Part shown: piece after piece, positions 1 through 6,784 of the stretch
How the letters are laid out: every line of letters begins with the position of its first letter
Position numbering within the stretch: position 1 is the stretch's first letter
Assembly: GCA_002469305.1 (NCBI GenBank)
Contig: DKEY01000078.1
Location: 4,788 to 18,073 of the forward strand
Direction of reading: 5' to 3'
Length of the DNA: 13,286 bases
Source of the DNA: Sulfurospirillum sp. UBA6810
GTDB taxonomy: Bacteria > Campylobacterota > Campylobacteria > Campylobacterales > Sulfurospirillaceae
Made by a program: the position numbers and the translations under genes
Notes under the pieces: model-generated
Database searches by the model: none
What the model saw: only the letters and a program-made list of their open reading frames with translations
Told to the model about the DNA's origin: nothing

Positions 1-868
1 TATGTGTTGTAGATTGCAACTTGATCTAAGAGAGTTACTCAAACGTGGTGGTGGTCTATTTGGTAGTGCTGAAATGACAGGAAGTATAGGTGTTGTTACA
101 ATCAATATGGCCAGACTTGGCTATCTCTACAAAGGAAATAAAGAAGCTCTTATGAGTGAGCTTGAACACTTAATGGACTTAGCAAAATCAACACTAGAGA
201 AAAAACGTGTTTTTGTACAAGATATGTACAATAGAGGTTTATATCCATATACTTCGAGATATCTTCCTGGATTTAACAATCACTTCTCAACCATAGGTAT
301 CAATGGTGTTAATGAAATGATTAGAAACTTTACAGGAGATAAGCATGATATCTCTGATAAAGCTGGAATGAAATTTGCTCATGAAATTATAGAGTTTATG
401 AGAGCACAAATGGTTAAATACCAAGAAGAAACGGGTAATCTTTATAATCTTGAAGCAACCCCAGCAGAGGGAACAACATACCGTTTTGCGAAAGAAGATA
501 AGAAAAGATATGAAGATATCATCCAAGCAGGTGAGGGTAAGAATATTTACTATACCAACTCTTCACAATTGCCAGCAGACTATACGGATGACCCATTTGA
601 AGCTTTAGATTTACAAGATGACTTACAGTGTTCATATACAGGTGGTACTGTTTTACACCTCTACATGAAAGAACGTATAAGCTCAAGTGAAGCTTGTAGA
701 CAAATGATAAAAAATGTAATTACAAATTATAGAATGCCTTATCTAACTATAACTCCTGTTTTTTCTGTATGTGAAAAACATGGGTATATTAGTGGAGAGC
801 ACGAATTTTGTCCAAAATGTGATGAAGAATTAATACAAAATTATAAAGAGGAGTTAGTACATGAGTAA
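1..868 (+). CDS. nrdD: Anaerobic (class III) ribonucleoside-triphosphate reductase, large part, C-terminal 288 residues; 5' end outside window
   Basis: The enzyme reduces ribonucleoside triphosphates to deoxy forms in the cytoplasm without oxygen, using a glycyl radical. The visible part (residues numbered from the first visible Met, which is internal) has the NrdD barrel signatures LKRGGGLFG and GSIGVVTINMARLGY near residues 13-41, then NLEATPAEGTTYR (149-161), YYTNSSQLPADY (183-194) and YTGGTVLHLY (212-221). A zinc-ribbon-like set follows: C257, H260, C270 and C273. A one-piece NrdD would continue into a glycyl-radical loop with an R-V-x-G-Y core, but this frame stops 15 residues after C273. 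That loop is encoded by the next, overlapping gene. The family is clear; the split is the odd point. A one-base sequencing error cannot be excluded from the sequence alone. Confidence 0.93.
   Translation, partial: MCCRLQLDLRELLKRGGGLFGSAEMTGSIGVVTINMARLGYLYKGNKEALMSELEHLMDLAKSTLEKKRVFVQDMYNRGLYPYTSRYLPGFNNHFSTIGINGVNEMIRNFTGDKHDISDKAGMKFAHEIIEFMRAQMVKYQEETGNLYNLEATPAEGTTYRFAKEDKKRYEDIIQAGEGKNIYYTNSSQLPADYTDDPFEALDLQDDLQCSYTGGTVLHLYMKERISSSEACRQMIKNVITNYRMPYLTITPVFSVCEKHGYISGEHEFCPKCDEELIQNYKEELVHE
845..853 (+). promoter_or_regulatory. Ribosome binding site for the separate glycyl-radical gene
   Basis: AAAGAGGAG ends 7 nt before the ATG at 861, an ideal Shine-Dalgarno distance. It lies inside the nrdD coding region. 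In the frame of the small gene a TAG stop stands at 855-857, so its reading can only begin at 858 or later and the ATG at 861 is the natural start. The same bases encode Lys-Glu-Glu in nrdD, so the match may be partly accidental. Confidence 0.7.
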
Positions 869-1025
869 AGAGGAACTTTTAAAGAAGCTAGAAACAAAAA
901 GAACAAAGTGTATCGTTTACACAAGAGTTATGGGTTACCACAGACCTGTTGAATCATTCAATGTTGGTAAAACAGGAGAACATAGAGAAAGAGTGAAATT
1001 TGTCGAAAACTGTTCTCACAGATAA
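861..1025 (+). CDS. Stand-alone glycyl-radical domain of anaerobic ribonucleotide reductase (54 aa)
   Basis: The product contains KRTKCIVYTRVMGYHRPV (residues 13-30) followed by ESFNVGKTGEHRERVKF. This matches the C-terminal radical loop of NrdD, with Gly25 in the R-V-M-G-Y core as the expected radical site. The motif is absent from the upstream NrdD frame. The ATG overlaps the nrdD stop in an ATGAGTAA arrangement, suggesting coupled translation. Inference: the peptide docks into the NrdD barrel and is activated by the NrdG homologue encoded next. The Lys/Glu-rich N-terminus (MSKEELLKKLETK) is probably helical and could serve in docking. An alternative is that both frames make one protein by +1 frameshifting, or that a one-base error splits one gene. 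I do not know how widely such a split gene occurs in relatives. Confidence 0.85.
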   Translation: MSKEELLKKLETKRTKCIVYTRVMGYHRPVESFNVGKTGEHRERVKFVENCSHR

Positions 1026-1692
1026 GACCGTATTTGAGATAACAAGATTTACAACGCTAGATTATGCAAATAATCTAGCGTGTATCTTATGGTTCTCTAA
1101 ATGCAATATGGCATGTCAATACTGTTATAATGCTGACATTGTAAGAGGTATAGGAAGATACACAAACCAAGAAATACTAGATTTTCTTAAAAGTAGAGTA
1201 GGAAAATTGACTGGCGTAGTTTTAAGTGGAGGTGAGTGCACACTCTATCCCCATCTTATAGAACTTTGCGAAGAGATTAAAGAGTTAGGTTTTAAAATCA
1301 AAATAGATACAAACGGCCTTAGACCAGATGTCCTACAAGAGCTCATTGATTTTTCTTTAGTAGATTTTATCGCACTAGATTATAAAGCACCTTCTTATAA
1401 GTTTTACGAAATTACCAATAACAACTCTAATGAAAAATTTTACAAAACACTAGATATGCTGATTGACAAAGAATTTCCTTTTGAAGTTAGGACTACGGTT
1501 CACAGTCATTTGTTAGAATCAAAAGATATAAATCAAATAATTTTAGATTTAAAAGAGAGAAAATATAGGGGAACTTACTATTTGCAAAATTTCTTACATG
1601 TAGAAAATACATTAGGAAATTTAGATATTCCAAGTGTCTCTATCGACAAAAAATTACTCCTTGACGATATTCCAATTGAAGTAAGAAATTAA
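1000..1692 (+). CDS. nrdG: Anaerobic ribonucleotide reductase activating protein, radical SAM (NrdG2-like)
   Basis: This radical SAM enzyme should generate the glycyl radical on the class III reductase by cleaving S-adenosylmethionine with an electron from a [4Fe-4S] cluster. The cluster motif C-x3-C-x2-C is C35, C39 and C42 (WFSKCNMACQYCYN). The SAM-contacting GGE is in LSGGEC at 75-80, and KIDTNG lies at 101-106. The start is TTG at 1000: an in-frame TGA at 994-996 precludes anything longer, GAGAAAGAG at 985-993 is a suitable ribosome site, and the first ATG lies inside the cluster motif. The gene overlaps the glycyl-radical gene by 26 nt, tying activase and substrate together. At 230 aa it is longer than E. 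coli NrdG and fits the NrdG2 subfamily. One codon string, TTACATGTA, belongs to the repeat family described below. Confidence 0.9.
   Translation: MSKTVLTDKTVFEITRFTTLDYANNLACILWFSKCNMACQYCYNADIVRGIGRYTNQEILDFLKSRVGKLTGVVLSGGECTLYPHLIELCEEIKELGFKIKIDTNGLRPDVLQELIDFSLVDFIALDYKAPSYKFYEITNNNSNEKFYKTLDMLIDKEFPFEVRTTVHSHLLESKDINQIILDLKERKYRGTYYLQNFLHVENTLGNLDIPSVSIDKKLLLDDIPIEVRN
1594..1603. repeat. Near-match of the TTACATGTAA palindrome (TTACATGTAG)
   Basis: One mismatch to the 10-bp palindrome that recurs in this window. It lies in nrdG and is read TTA CAT GTA (Leu-His-Val, residues 199-201), the same phase as the exact coding copies. Alone it could be chance. Confidence 0.4.
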
Positions 1693-1717
1693 TATCTTTA
1701 TAACAAAGAAGTATACA

Positions 1718-3340
1718 ATGAGAAGTAATAAATACGATTTTTCTTCTGATATAAATGCCATAGCTATGGAAAACTCTCCTTGTAATATATTTTTTATAGA
1801 TGAATTTGGCAAAATTTTTCACACAAACCATACTGCCTGCGATCAATTAGGCTATGCATATGAAAAGCTAACAGAAATGCATATTTGGGATATAGATACT
1901 TTTGCATTAAATTCTTATGAAAAATACCTTCATCTCTTTGAAAATATACAAAAAAATAAACTTCTTCCAACATTTAACTCTTTTTTTGCAAAAGTAAATA
2001 CAGAACAATTCCCCGTTGAGATACATACAAAATCATGTAAAAACCTTGGAACAACACACTACCTAATGTATGCATTTGATAGAACTAAAGAGTTTGAACT
2101 AAAAAATGAACAAGAAATTTATACAAATATGCTCTCGTTTGTTAATGAGTTTATTTTTATCGTAAATATAGTCAACAACAAGATATTATTTGCCAACGAA
2201 ACAGCATGTAAAATATCTGGTTATACAAAAGATGAACTAAAAAATATGTATATTACAGATATAAAACGTCCATTTAACGAAAAAGATAAATACTATGAAA
2301 CCATTACCTATATGGATAAACAAGACGATGTAATTTCATATGATTTATTTTTAACAAAAAAAGGAGAAACAATACCGGTAGAAACAAGTTCACAGATTAA
2401 AAAAACCAATCATAACTACTATAAATTAATCATGCTAAAAAGTATCCCTAAAAGATTAGAATACATACACAATGAAAGAATTCTCACAAAAAAACTAGAA
2501 GATTATAATACAAATTTGCAAAATGAAGTAAAAAAAAGAACAAGAGAGTTAAATGAAACAAATGAAAGACTTTCTCTAGCCGTAGAAAGTAGTAGCGATG
2601 GTTTTTGGGATTGGGATATCAAAACAAATAAGATATTTTTCTCCCCTATATGGAAAAGTATATTAGGATACAAAGAAAATGAACTTGATAACAGTTTTTC
2701 TACTTGGAAAAAACTTGTCGTTACAGAGCACAAAAGAGCTTCTTGGCAACTCTTTAATGAATTTATTAAAAATTCTGGTAGCTCAATAAAGCTTAACTTT
2801 GATATGCGTCATAAAGATGGGCACTTTGTTCCCGTAGAGTGTAGGATAAAAAAGATATTGGATGAAAATAGACATGCTATTCGTTTGATTGGCACATACA
2901 CTGATATGTCAAAAGTAATAGAGGTAAAAAAACAAGAGAGACTTATACAAGGAAAGCTGATTGAGAGTGAAAAAACACTTGATGCCATCTTTAATTTTTC
3001 AAAAACAGGACTTTTACTAATAAATAACAAACGTATCATCCTAAAAATCAATGATTACCTTTTGAAAAAATTAGGATATGACAATGCTTATGAGCTTATT
3101 GGACAAAGTACAAAAATATTTTATGCAAATAAAGACATCTATGAAAAATTTGGAGAAGAAACTTATAAAAAATTTGTTGATGGCACCATAGATAAACTGG
3201 CTTTTTTAGCTTGCAAAAAAGATGGAAGCACTATAGATTTTGAACTGCGAGGGAATATGCTCCCTAACAACAATTTTTTATGGACAGTAAGTATTTTCGA
3301 AGACAACAAAGAAGAAACATCTTTAGAAAAAACTAAATAA
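1718..3340 (+). CDS. Multi-PAS-domain sensor-like protein without an output domain
   Basis: Four PAS-type domains are visible: about 11-128, 133-248, 284-405 and 420-531. They carry PAS/S-box features such as ISGYTKDELKN (166-176), ILGYKENELDN (315-325), MRHKDGHFVPVECR (363-376) and ACKKDGSTIDFELRG (498-512). A Lys/Glu-rich probable coiled coil (about 249-290) joins the second and third. There is no transmembrane segment, histidine kinase, GGDEF, EAL or receiver domain. The frame ends in a hydrophilic tail and a promoter for nrdB follows at once, so no output domain was merely cut off by a nearby frameshift. It begins 25 nt after nrdG with a weak ribosome site (AAGAAG, 1706-1711) and is probably cotranscribed. 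Ligand or cofactor is unknown. It may pass signals by protein contact or be a decayed kinase. Confidence 0.8.
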   Translation: MRSNKYDFSSDINAIAMENSPCNIFFIDEFGKIFHTNHTACDQLGYAYEKLTEMHIWDIDTFALNSYEKYLHLFENIQKNKLLPTFNSFFAKVNTEQFPVEIHTKSCKNLGTTHYLMYAFDRTKEFELKNEQEIYTNMLSFVNEFIFIVNIVNNKILFANETACKISGYTKDELKNMYITDIKRPFNEKDKYYETITYMDKQDDVISYDLFLTKKGETIPVETSSQIKKTNHNYYKLIMLKSIPKRLEYIHNERILTKKLEDYNTNLQNEVKKRTRELNETNERLSLAVESSSDGFWDWDIKTNKIFFSPIWKSILGYKENELDNSFSTWKKLVVTEHKRASWQLFNEFIKNSGSSIKLNFDMRHKDGHFVPVECRIKKILDENRHAIRLIGTYTDMSKVIEVKKQERLIQGKLIESEKTLDAIFNFSKTGLLLINNKRIILKINDYLLKKLGYDNAYELIGQSTKIFYANKDIYEKFGEETYKKFVDGTIDKLAFLACKKDGSTIDFELRGNMLPNNNFLWTVSIFEDNKEETSLEKTK

Positions 3341-3353
3341 TTAAGCGCTATTT

Positions 3354-3362
3354 TGCTAGAAT
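3354..3362 (+). promoter_or_regulatory. Extended -10 promoter of nrdB
   Basis: TTTTGCTAGAATAAC holds TG (3354-3355), one base, then TAGAAT (3357-3362), the extended -10 form usual in Campylobacterota, where -35 boxes are weak. It lies in the 49-nt gap after the PAS gene. AGGAA (3380-3384) is the ribosome site before the ATG at 3390. It implies that nrdB, the hydrolase and pcm can be transcribed apart from the anaerobic genes upstream. Confidence 0.65.
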
Positions 3363-3389
3363 AACAAACAAAATATACTAGGAAATATA

Positions 3390-4412
3390 ATGGAAAGAAA
3401 AAAAATATACAACCCAAATTCCAATGAAAGTTTAAATGATAGGCGAGTATTTAGCGGTAATCCTCATGGTATCTTAAATTTTACAAAAGCAAAATATACT
3501 TGGGCTCTAAAACTTTGGGATATGATGGAAGCAAACACCTGGTTCCCAAAAGAGGTAGATACAACAAAAGATGTTATAGACTATAACCGAAACCTTACAG
3601 ATGCAGAAAGAAGGATGTATGATTTGGTTTGGTCTCAACTCATCAGTATGGACAGTTTTCAAACTAACAATTTAGCAGATAATATCAACCCTTATATAAC
3701 TGCCCCTGAGATAAATGCATGTTTAGCAAGACAAGCCTATGAAGAGGCTAATCACTCAAAATCATATGCGGTTATGGTTGAAGCCATTTGTGATAATACA
3801 GATCTCATATATGAGATGGAAAAACACGATGAAGTTCTAAGACGCAAAAACGACTATATCTCTAGTGTATATGAGGAGTTAGCAGGTAATGTTACAGACG
3901 AAAAGCTTGTCCTTGCAATGTTTGCCAACCAAATCTTAGAAGGCATCTACTTTTACTCTGGGTTCACAGCTATATATGCGCTTGCTCGAGCAGGGAGAAT
4001 GCTAGGAAGTGCTCAGATGATACGCTTTATCCAAAGAGATGAAATCACACACTTGCTCCTTTTTCAAAACATGATAAATTCAACAAAAAAAGAACGCCCT
4101 GAACTCTTTACAGAAGAATTAAAAGCAAAAGTTTACAAAATGTTTGAAGAAGCTGGAAAACTTGAAATTGAGTGGGGTCAATACATCACTCAAAATCAAA
4201 TCATGGGTTTCACAGATGATATCATCCAAGAGTACATCCACTACCTTATCGATGACAGACTTGTAGCTGTTGGCTTTGAAAAGATGTACAATGCAAAACA
4301 TCCAATCAAATGGGTTGATGACTTTTCAAAATTCAATGAGCAAAAAACAAACTTTTTTGAGGGAAATGTAGCTAACTACAGCAAAGGCAGTCTATCTTTT
4401 GATGACTTCTAA
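3390..4412 (+). CDS. nrdB: Ribonucleoside-diphosphate reductase, beta subunit (class Ia)
   Basis: The beta subunit houses the diiron centre and tyrosyl radical that drive oxygen-dependent ribonucleotide reduction by NrdA. All expected residues are visible: iron ligands D88, E119, H122, E184, E218 and H221, and the radical tyrosine Y126 in the E-x2-H-S-K-S-Y motif. The retained Tyr argues against a tyrosine-less class Ic type. The C-terminal SLSFDDF tail would dock into NrdA. At 340 aa it is slightly shorter than E. coli NrdB. nrdA is not in the window; separated nrdA and nrdB genes are also found in Campylobacter (from memory). It heads a tightly packed unit with the hydrolase and pcm. Confidence 0.96.
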   Translation: MERKKIYNPNSNESLNDRRVFSGNPHGILNFTKAKYTWALKLWDMMEANTWFPKEVDTTKDVIDYNRNLTDAERRMYDLVWSQLISMDSFQTNNLADNINPYITAPEINACLARQAYEEANHSKSYAVMVEAICDNTDLIYEMEKHDEVLRRKNDYISSVYEELAGNVTDEKLVLAMFANQILEGIYFYSGFTAIYALARAGRMLGSAQMIRFIQRDEITHLLLFQNMINSTKKERPELFTEELKAKVYKMFEEAGKLEIEWGQYITQNQIMGFTDDIIQEYIHYLIDDRLVAVGFEKMYNAKHPIKWVDDFSKFNEQKTNFFEGNVANYSKGSLSFDDF

Positions 4413-5130
4413 AACACTTTGCGCCCTCCAATTCGACTATGAAAACAAGAGTCTTGAAACCAATTTCAAGACTCTTGAACGCCTTTTAAATAAAACTCCT
4501 GATAACTCTATCGTTTTGGCTCCTGAACTTTGTTTAAGTGGATATAAATACGACTCTATGGAAGAATCTTCATGCTTTTCTGAATATATTTTACCAAAGC
4601 TTCAAAAACTCTCAAAAAACAAAATCATAGCCCTCACACTTATCGAAAAAGCAGATAACCTATACTATAACAACTTTAAAATACTAAGCCATGAAAAACT
4701 GATTTATACGCAAACAAAGTCAAAGTTATTTCAGCTCGGAGATGAACAGAAATTCTTTGCAAAAGGAGATGAGCATAATATAAAAATTTTTGAAATTGAT
4801 GGAATAAAAATTGCTGTACTCATATGCTTTGAATTGAGATTTACAGAACTTTGGCAACAAATACTTGGTGCAGATATTATCTTAGTACCTTCTTTTTGGG
4901 GGAAGTTAAGAAAAGAGCATTTAAAAGCGTTATCACATGCTTTAGCGATTGCTAACCAAGCCTTTGTAATTGTGGCAAATAGTAGTGATGAGACCATGGC
5001 AAGTAGCAGTGGCATAATAACACCTTTTGGTGATGTTTACAGAGATGATTCATCCTATATAATTAGCAAAAATGTAGATTTAAATGAGATAAAAAAAATG
5101 AGAAGGTATCTCAATATAGGATTGGTATAA
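4402..5130 (+). CDS. Carbon-nitrogen hydrolase (nitrilase superfamily)
   Basis: The nitrilase-superfamily triad is visible: Glu42 in LAPELCLSGY, Lys106 in KSKLF (matching the usual K-x-H-L-F) and Cys142 in AVLICFELRF. The later NPF-type region appears as GIITPFGDVY (204-213). At 242 aa it is a compact single-domain member. The substrate is unclear; such small members include omega-amidases and deaminated-glutathione amidases, and the sequence does not decide. ATG 4402 is preferred over the TTG three bases earlier. The gene overlaps the end of nrdB by 11 nt and is followed directly by pcm, so the three are probably one operon. With Pcm next to it, a role in damage repair of metabolites or proteins is possible but is inference. 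Confidence 0.85.
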   Translation: MTSKTLCALQFDYENKSLETNFKTLERLLNKTPDNSIVLAPELCLSGYKYDSMEESSCFSEYILPKLQKLSKNKIIALTLIEKADNLYYNNFKILSHEKLIYTQTKSKLFQLGDEQKFFAKGDEHNIKIFEIDGIKIAVLICFELRFTELWQQILGADIILVPSFWGKLRKEHLKALSHALAIANQAFVIVANSSDETMASSSGIITPFGDVYRDDSSYIISKNVDLNEIKKMRRYLNIGLV

Positions 5131-5781
5131 TTGAACGACTTTAGCACCAGATTAAGACAACAAAAATGTAGAAAAATGGCTGATGATATTTCTCAAATAT
5201 GCAATATTGATGAAAAACTCTATAACGCTTTTTGTGTAAGTGATAGAGAAGTCTTTGTTCCAAAAGGTTTTAGCACACATGCTTACAAGCTAGATGCTCT
5301 TCCTATGGTTGCAAATCAATGGATAAGTTCTCCTCTCACAGTAGCTAAAATGACCATGGCCCTTGAGTGTAAAGGTGCTGATTCTATTTTAGAAATAGGC
5401 TGTGGCAGTGGCTATCAAGCCTTGATTTTGAGTAAACTTATAAGAAGGGTATTTACTATTGAGCGTATTGAAAGATTGCTTTTAGAAGCACGCGAACGCT
5501 TTAAAATACTTAATATCCACAATATACACACAAGATATGATGATGGACAAAATGGATGGAGAGAGTATGCTCCCTTTGATAGGATTTTATTTTCTGCTTC
5601 AACCCCTAAAATACCAGATGAAATTTTTCACCAGTTGGCAGAAGGAGGTATCTTAGTAGCTCCAATAGAAAAAAATGGTAAACAGATAATAACAAAGTAT
5701 ATAAAACAAAATGCACATATAACTGCTTGCGAATTAGATGAGTGCCTTTTTGTTCCTGTTAAAGATGGAAAGGGATATTAA
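5131..5781 (+). CDS. pcm: Protein-L-isoaspartate O-methyltransferase
   Basis: The enzyme methylates isoaspartyl residues from S-adenosylmethionine, starting repair of deamidated or isomerised proteins in the cytoplasm. Signs are the VFVP segment (41-44), the ISSPLTVAKMT segment (65-75) in the place of the usual ISQPYIVA, motif I LEIGCGSGYQ (87-96), DDGQNGWREYAPFDRILFSA (137-155 region), and the closing QLAEGGILVAPI (168-179). Length, 216 aa, is normal. The start is TTG at 5131, directly after the hydrolase stop, with AGGA at 5118-5121; starting at the next Met (residue 16) would remove conserved N-terminal helix. The stop codon overlaps that of the opposing small membrane gene. Confidence 0.93.
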   Translation: MNDFSTRLRQQKCRKMADDISQICNIDEKLYNAFCVSDREVFVPKGFSTHAYKLDALPMVANQWISSPLTVAKMTMALECKGADSILEIGCGSGYQALILSKLIRRVFTIERIERLLLEARERFKILNIHNIHTRYDDGQNGWREYAPFDRILFSASTPKIPDEIFHQLAEGGILVAPIEKNGKQIITKYIKQNAHITACELDECLFVPVKDGKGY

Positions 5782-5787
5782 TCCCTT
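5770..5787. terminator. Hairpin spanning two convergent stop codons
   Basis: AAGGGAT (5770-5776) and ATCCCTT (5781-5787) pair perfectly around the loop ATTA, which contains the overlapping stops of pcm (+) and the small membrane gene (-). There is no clear T-run on either side, so termination activity is uncertain. Confidence 0.35.
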
Positions 5788-6008
5788 GTAAATAAGTTTA
5801 AAACAAATCTAAATACAGCTCGTATAAGGTATAAAACTACATATACAACCAACGTAAAATATAAGGGATGAAAAGGACCAAATTGGCTGCTACTTAAATG
5901 TTCTATGTGCTCTATTGGATGAGACAACCACTGTTTCATATGCATACCAAGAGCAAGAAATAAAAATAAACCAATAAAAATAAATATCTCTTTTTTTATA
6001 CTGAACAT
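5778..6008 (-). CDS. Small two-helix membrane protein, function unknown
   Basis: This 76-residue protein is not recognised. Two hydrophobic stretches, about 7-25 (IFIFIGLFLFLALGMHM region) and 48-70 (HPLYFTLVVYVVLYLIR), should span the inner membrane. They are joined by a His-rich loop (HPIEHIEHLSSSQFGPFHP). Support for a real gene comes from an AGGA ribosome site at 6014-6017, a TATAAT-like -10 further up, and a hydrophobicity pattern that is coherent end to end. It converges on pcm with a 4-nt overlap of the stop ends. His and Met residues in the loop could bind metal, which is speculation. Confidence 0.65.
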   Translation of the reverse strand: MFSIKKEIFIFIGLFLFLALGMHMKQWLSHPIEHIEHLSSSQFGPFHPLYFTLVVYVVLYLIRAVFRFVLNLFTRD

Positions 6009-6033
6009 CCGATATCCTAAAAAAATTTTATTG

Positions 6034-6039
6034 ATTATA
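6034..6039 (-). promoter_or_regulatory. -10 box for the small membrane protein gene
   Basis: Read on the - strand this is TATAAT, preceded by a long T-rich run, typical of Campylobacterota promoters. It lies 26 nt upstream of the start codon at 6008. Confidence 0.5.
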
Positions 6040-6060
6040 TCTAAAAAAAAATATCATAGT

Positions 6061-6091
6061 TAAACAAAGGGTTAATAAAACCCTTTGTTTA
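6061..6091 (-). terminator. Terminator hairpin after the sulfide dehydrogenase genes
   Basis: TAAACAAAGGG (6061-6071) and CCCTTTGTTTA (6081-6091) form a perfect 11-bp stem with a 9-nt loop, just 5 nt beyond the stop codon of the cytochrome gene. Further along the - strand a T-run (about 6042-6051) follows. It also separates this operon from the promoter of the small membrane gene. Confidence 0.75.
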
Positions 6092-6096
6092 TTTAT

Positions 6097-6759
6097 TTAC
6101 TTTGTAGCGTTTTTATTGAGGTTGAAGTATATGTAAGAAGCCATGTCTTCTGGATGGTATTTCATCCCTTTCGCTTCTATCTTTGATTGGTTATGAGTCA
6201 TGACTTCATTTCTTGCACCCGATGACTGAAAACCATCTGATTGCAAGTCATACAATGTCATTTCTAACTCATTTTTACTCATATCATTTAAAGCTGGTCC
6301 TTTTTTCTCTGGATTTCCAGCACCATCTAAACCATGACATTTTGAACACATACGCTTATATATTTCTGATACACTATAAGGTCTCTCACCAGAAGTTTCA
6401 TCATATCCAACTGATTTTGAACTCTTATTAAAAGTTGTATAGATATATAAAGCCATATCATCAGGATGATACGTCATACCTTTCTCGTTAATTTTCTTTT
6501 GATTATGTTCCATTACTTCATTACTACTTCCTGAAGATTGTGAACCATTGGCAACCAAGTCAAAAAGAGCATACGCCAATTCACTTTTGCTCATATTGTT
6601 CAGTGCAGGTCCTTTCTTTTCTGGAAGTCCTTGCGCACTTTGACCATGACATTTTGAACACATATTATCATAGATTTGTGATACACTATACTGCTTTGCT
6701 TGTGCAAAATTTAAAGTAGCACATAGAGCCAAAATAGTATAGATAAATTTTTTAAACAT
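6097..6759 (-). CDS. Exported diheme cytochrome c, electron acceptor of the sulfide dehydrogenase flavoprotein (FccA-like)
   Basis: A Sec signal peptide (MFKKFIYTILALCATLNFAQA, cleavage after about residue 21) precedes two cytochrome c domains, each with C-S-K-C-H. The domains are a tandem duplication: 89-residue segments starting YSVSQIY and YSVSEIY align without gaps with 59 identities (about 66%) by my count. Each has a Met in KGMxYHP, a candidate sixth heme ligand. The gene lies 25 nt downstream of the flavoprotein with a strong ribosome site (AAAGGAGAAG, about 6761-6770). By context it should take electrons from sulfide oxidation in the periplasm and pass them to the respiratory chain. 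The family assignment rests on context and heme motifs; the sequence is not a close match to any FccA that I can recall. Confidence 0.85.
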   Translation of the reverse strand: MFKKFIYTILALCATLNFAQAKQYSVSQIYDNMCSKCHGQSAQGLPEKKGPALNNMSKSELAYALFDLVANGSQSSGSSNEVMEHNQKKINEKGMTYHPDDMALYIYTTFNKSSKSVGYDETSGERPYSVSEIYKRMCSKCHGLDGAGNPEKKGPALNDMSKNELEMTLYDLQSDGFQSSGARNEVMTHNQSKIEAKGMKYHPEDMASYIYFNLNKNATK

Positions 6760-6784
6760 CTCTTCTCCTTTAAATTTTATCTAT

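Noticed and set aside
1698..1704. TTATAAC as a promoter for the PAS gene
   Set aside because: It is only 13 nt from the start codon, leaving no room for a transcript leader with a ribosome site; cotranscription with nrdG is simpler.
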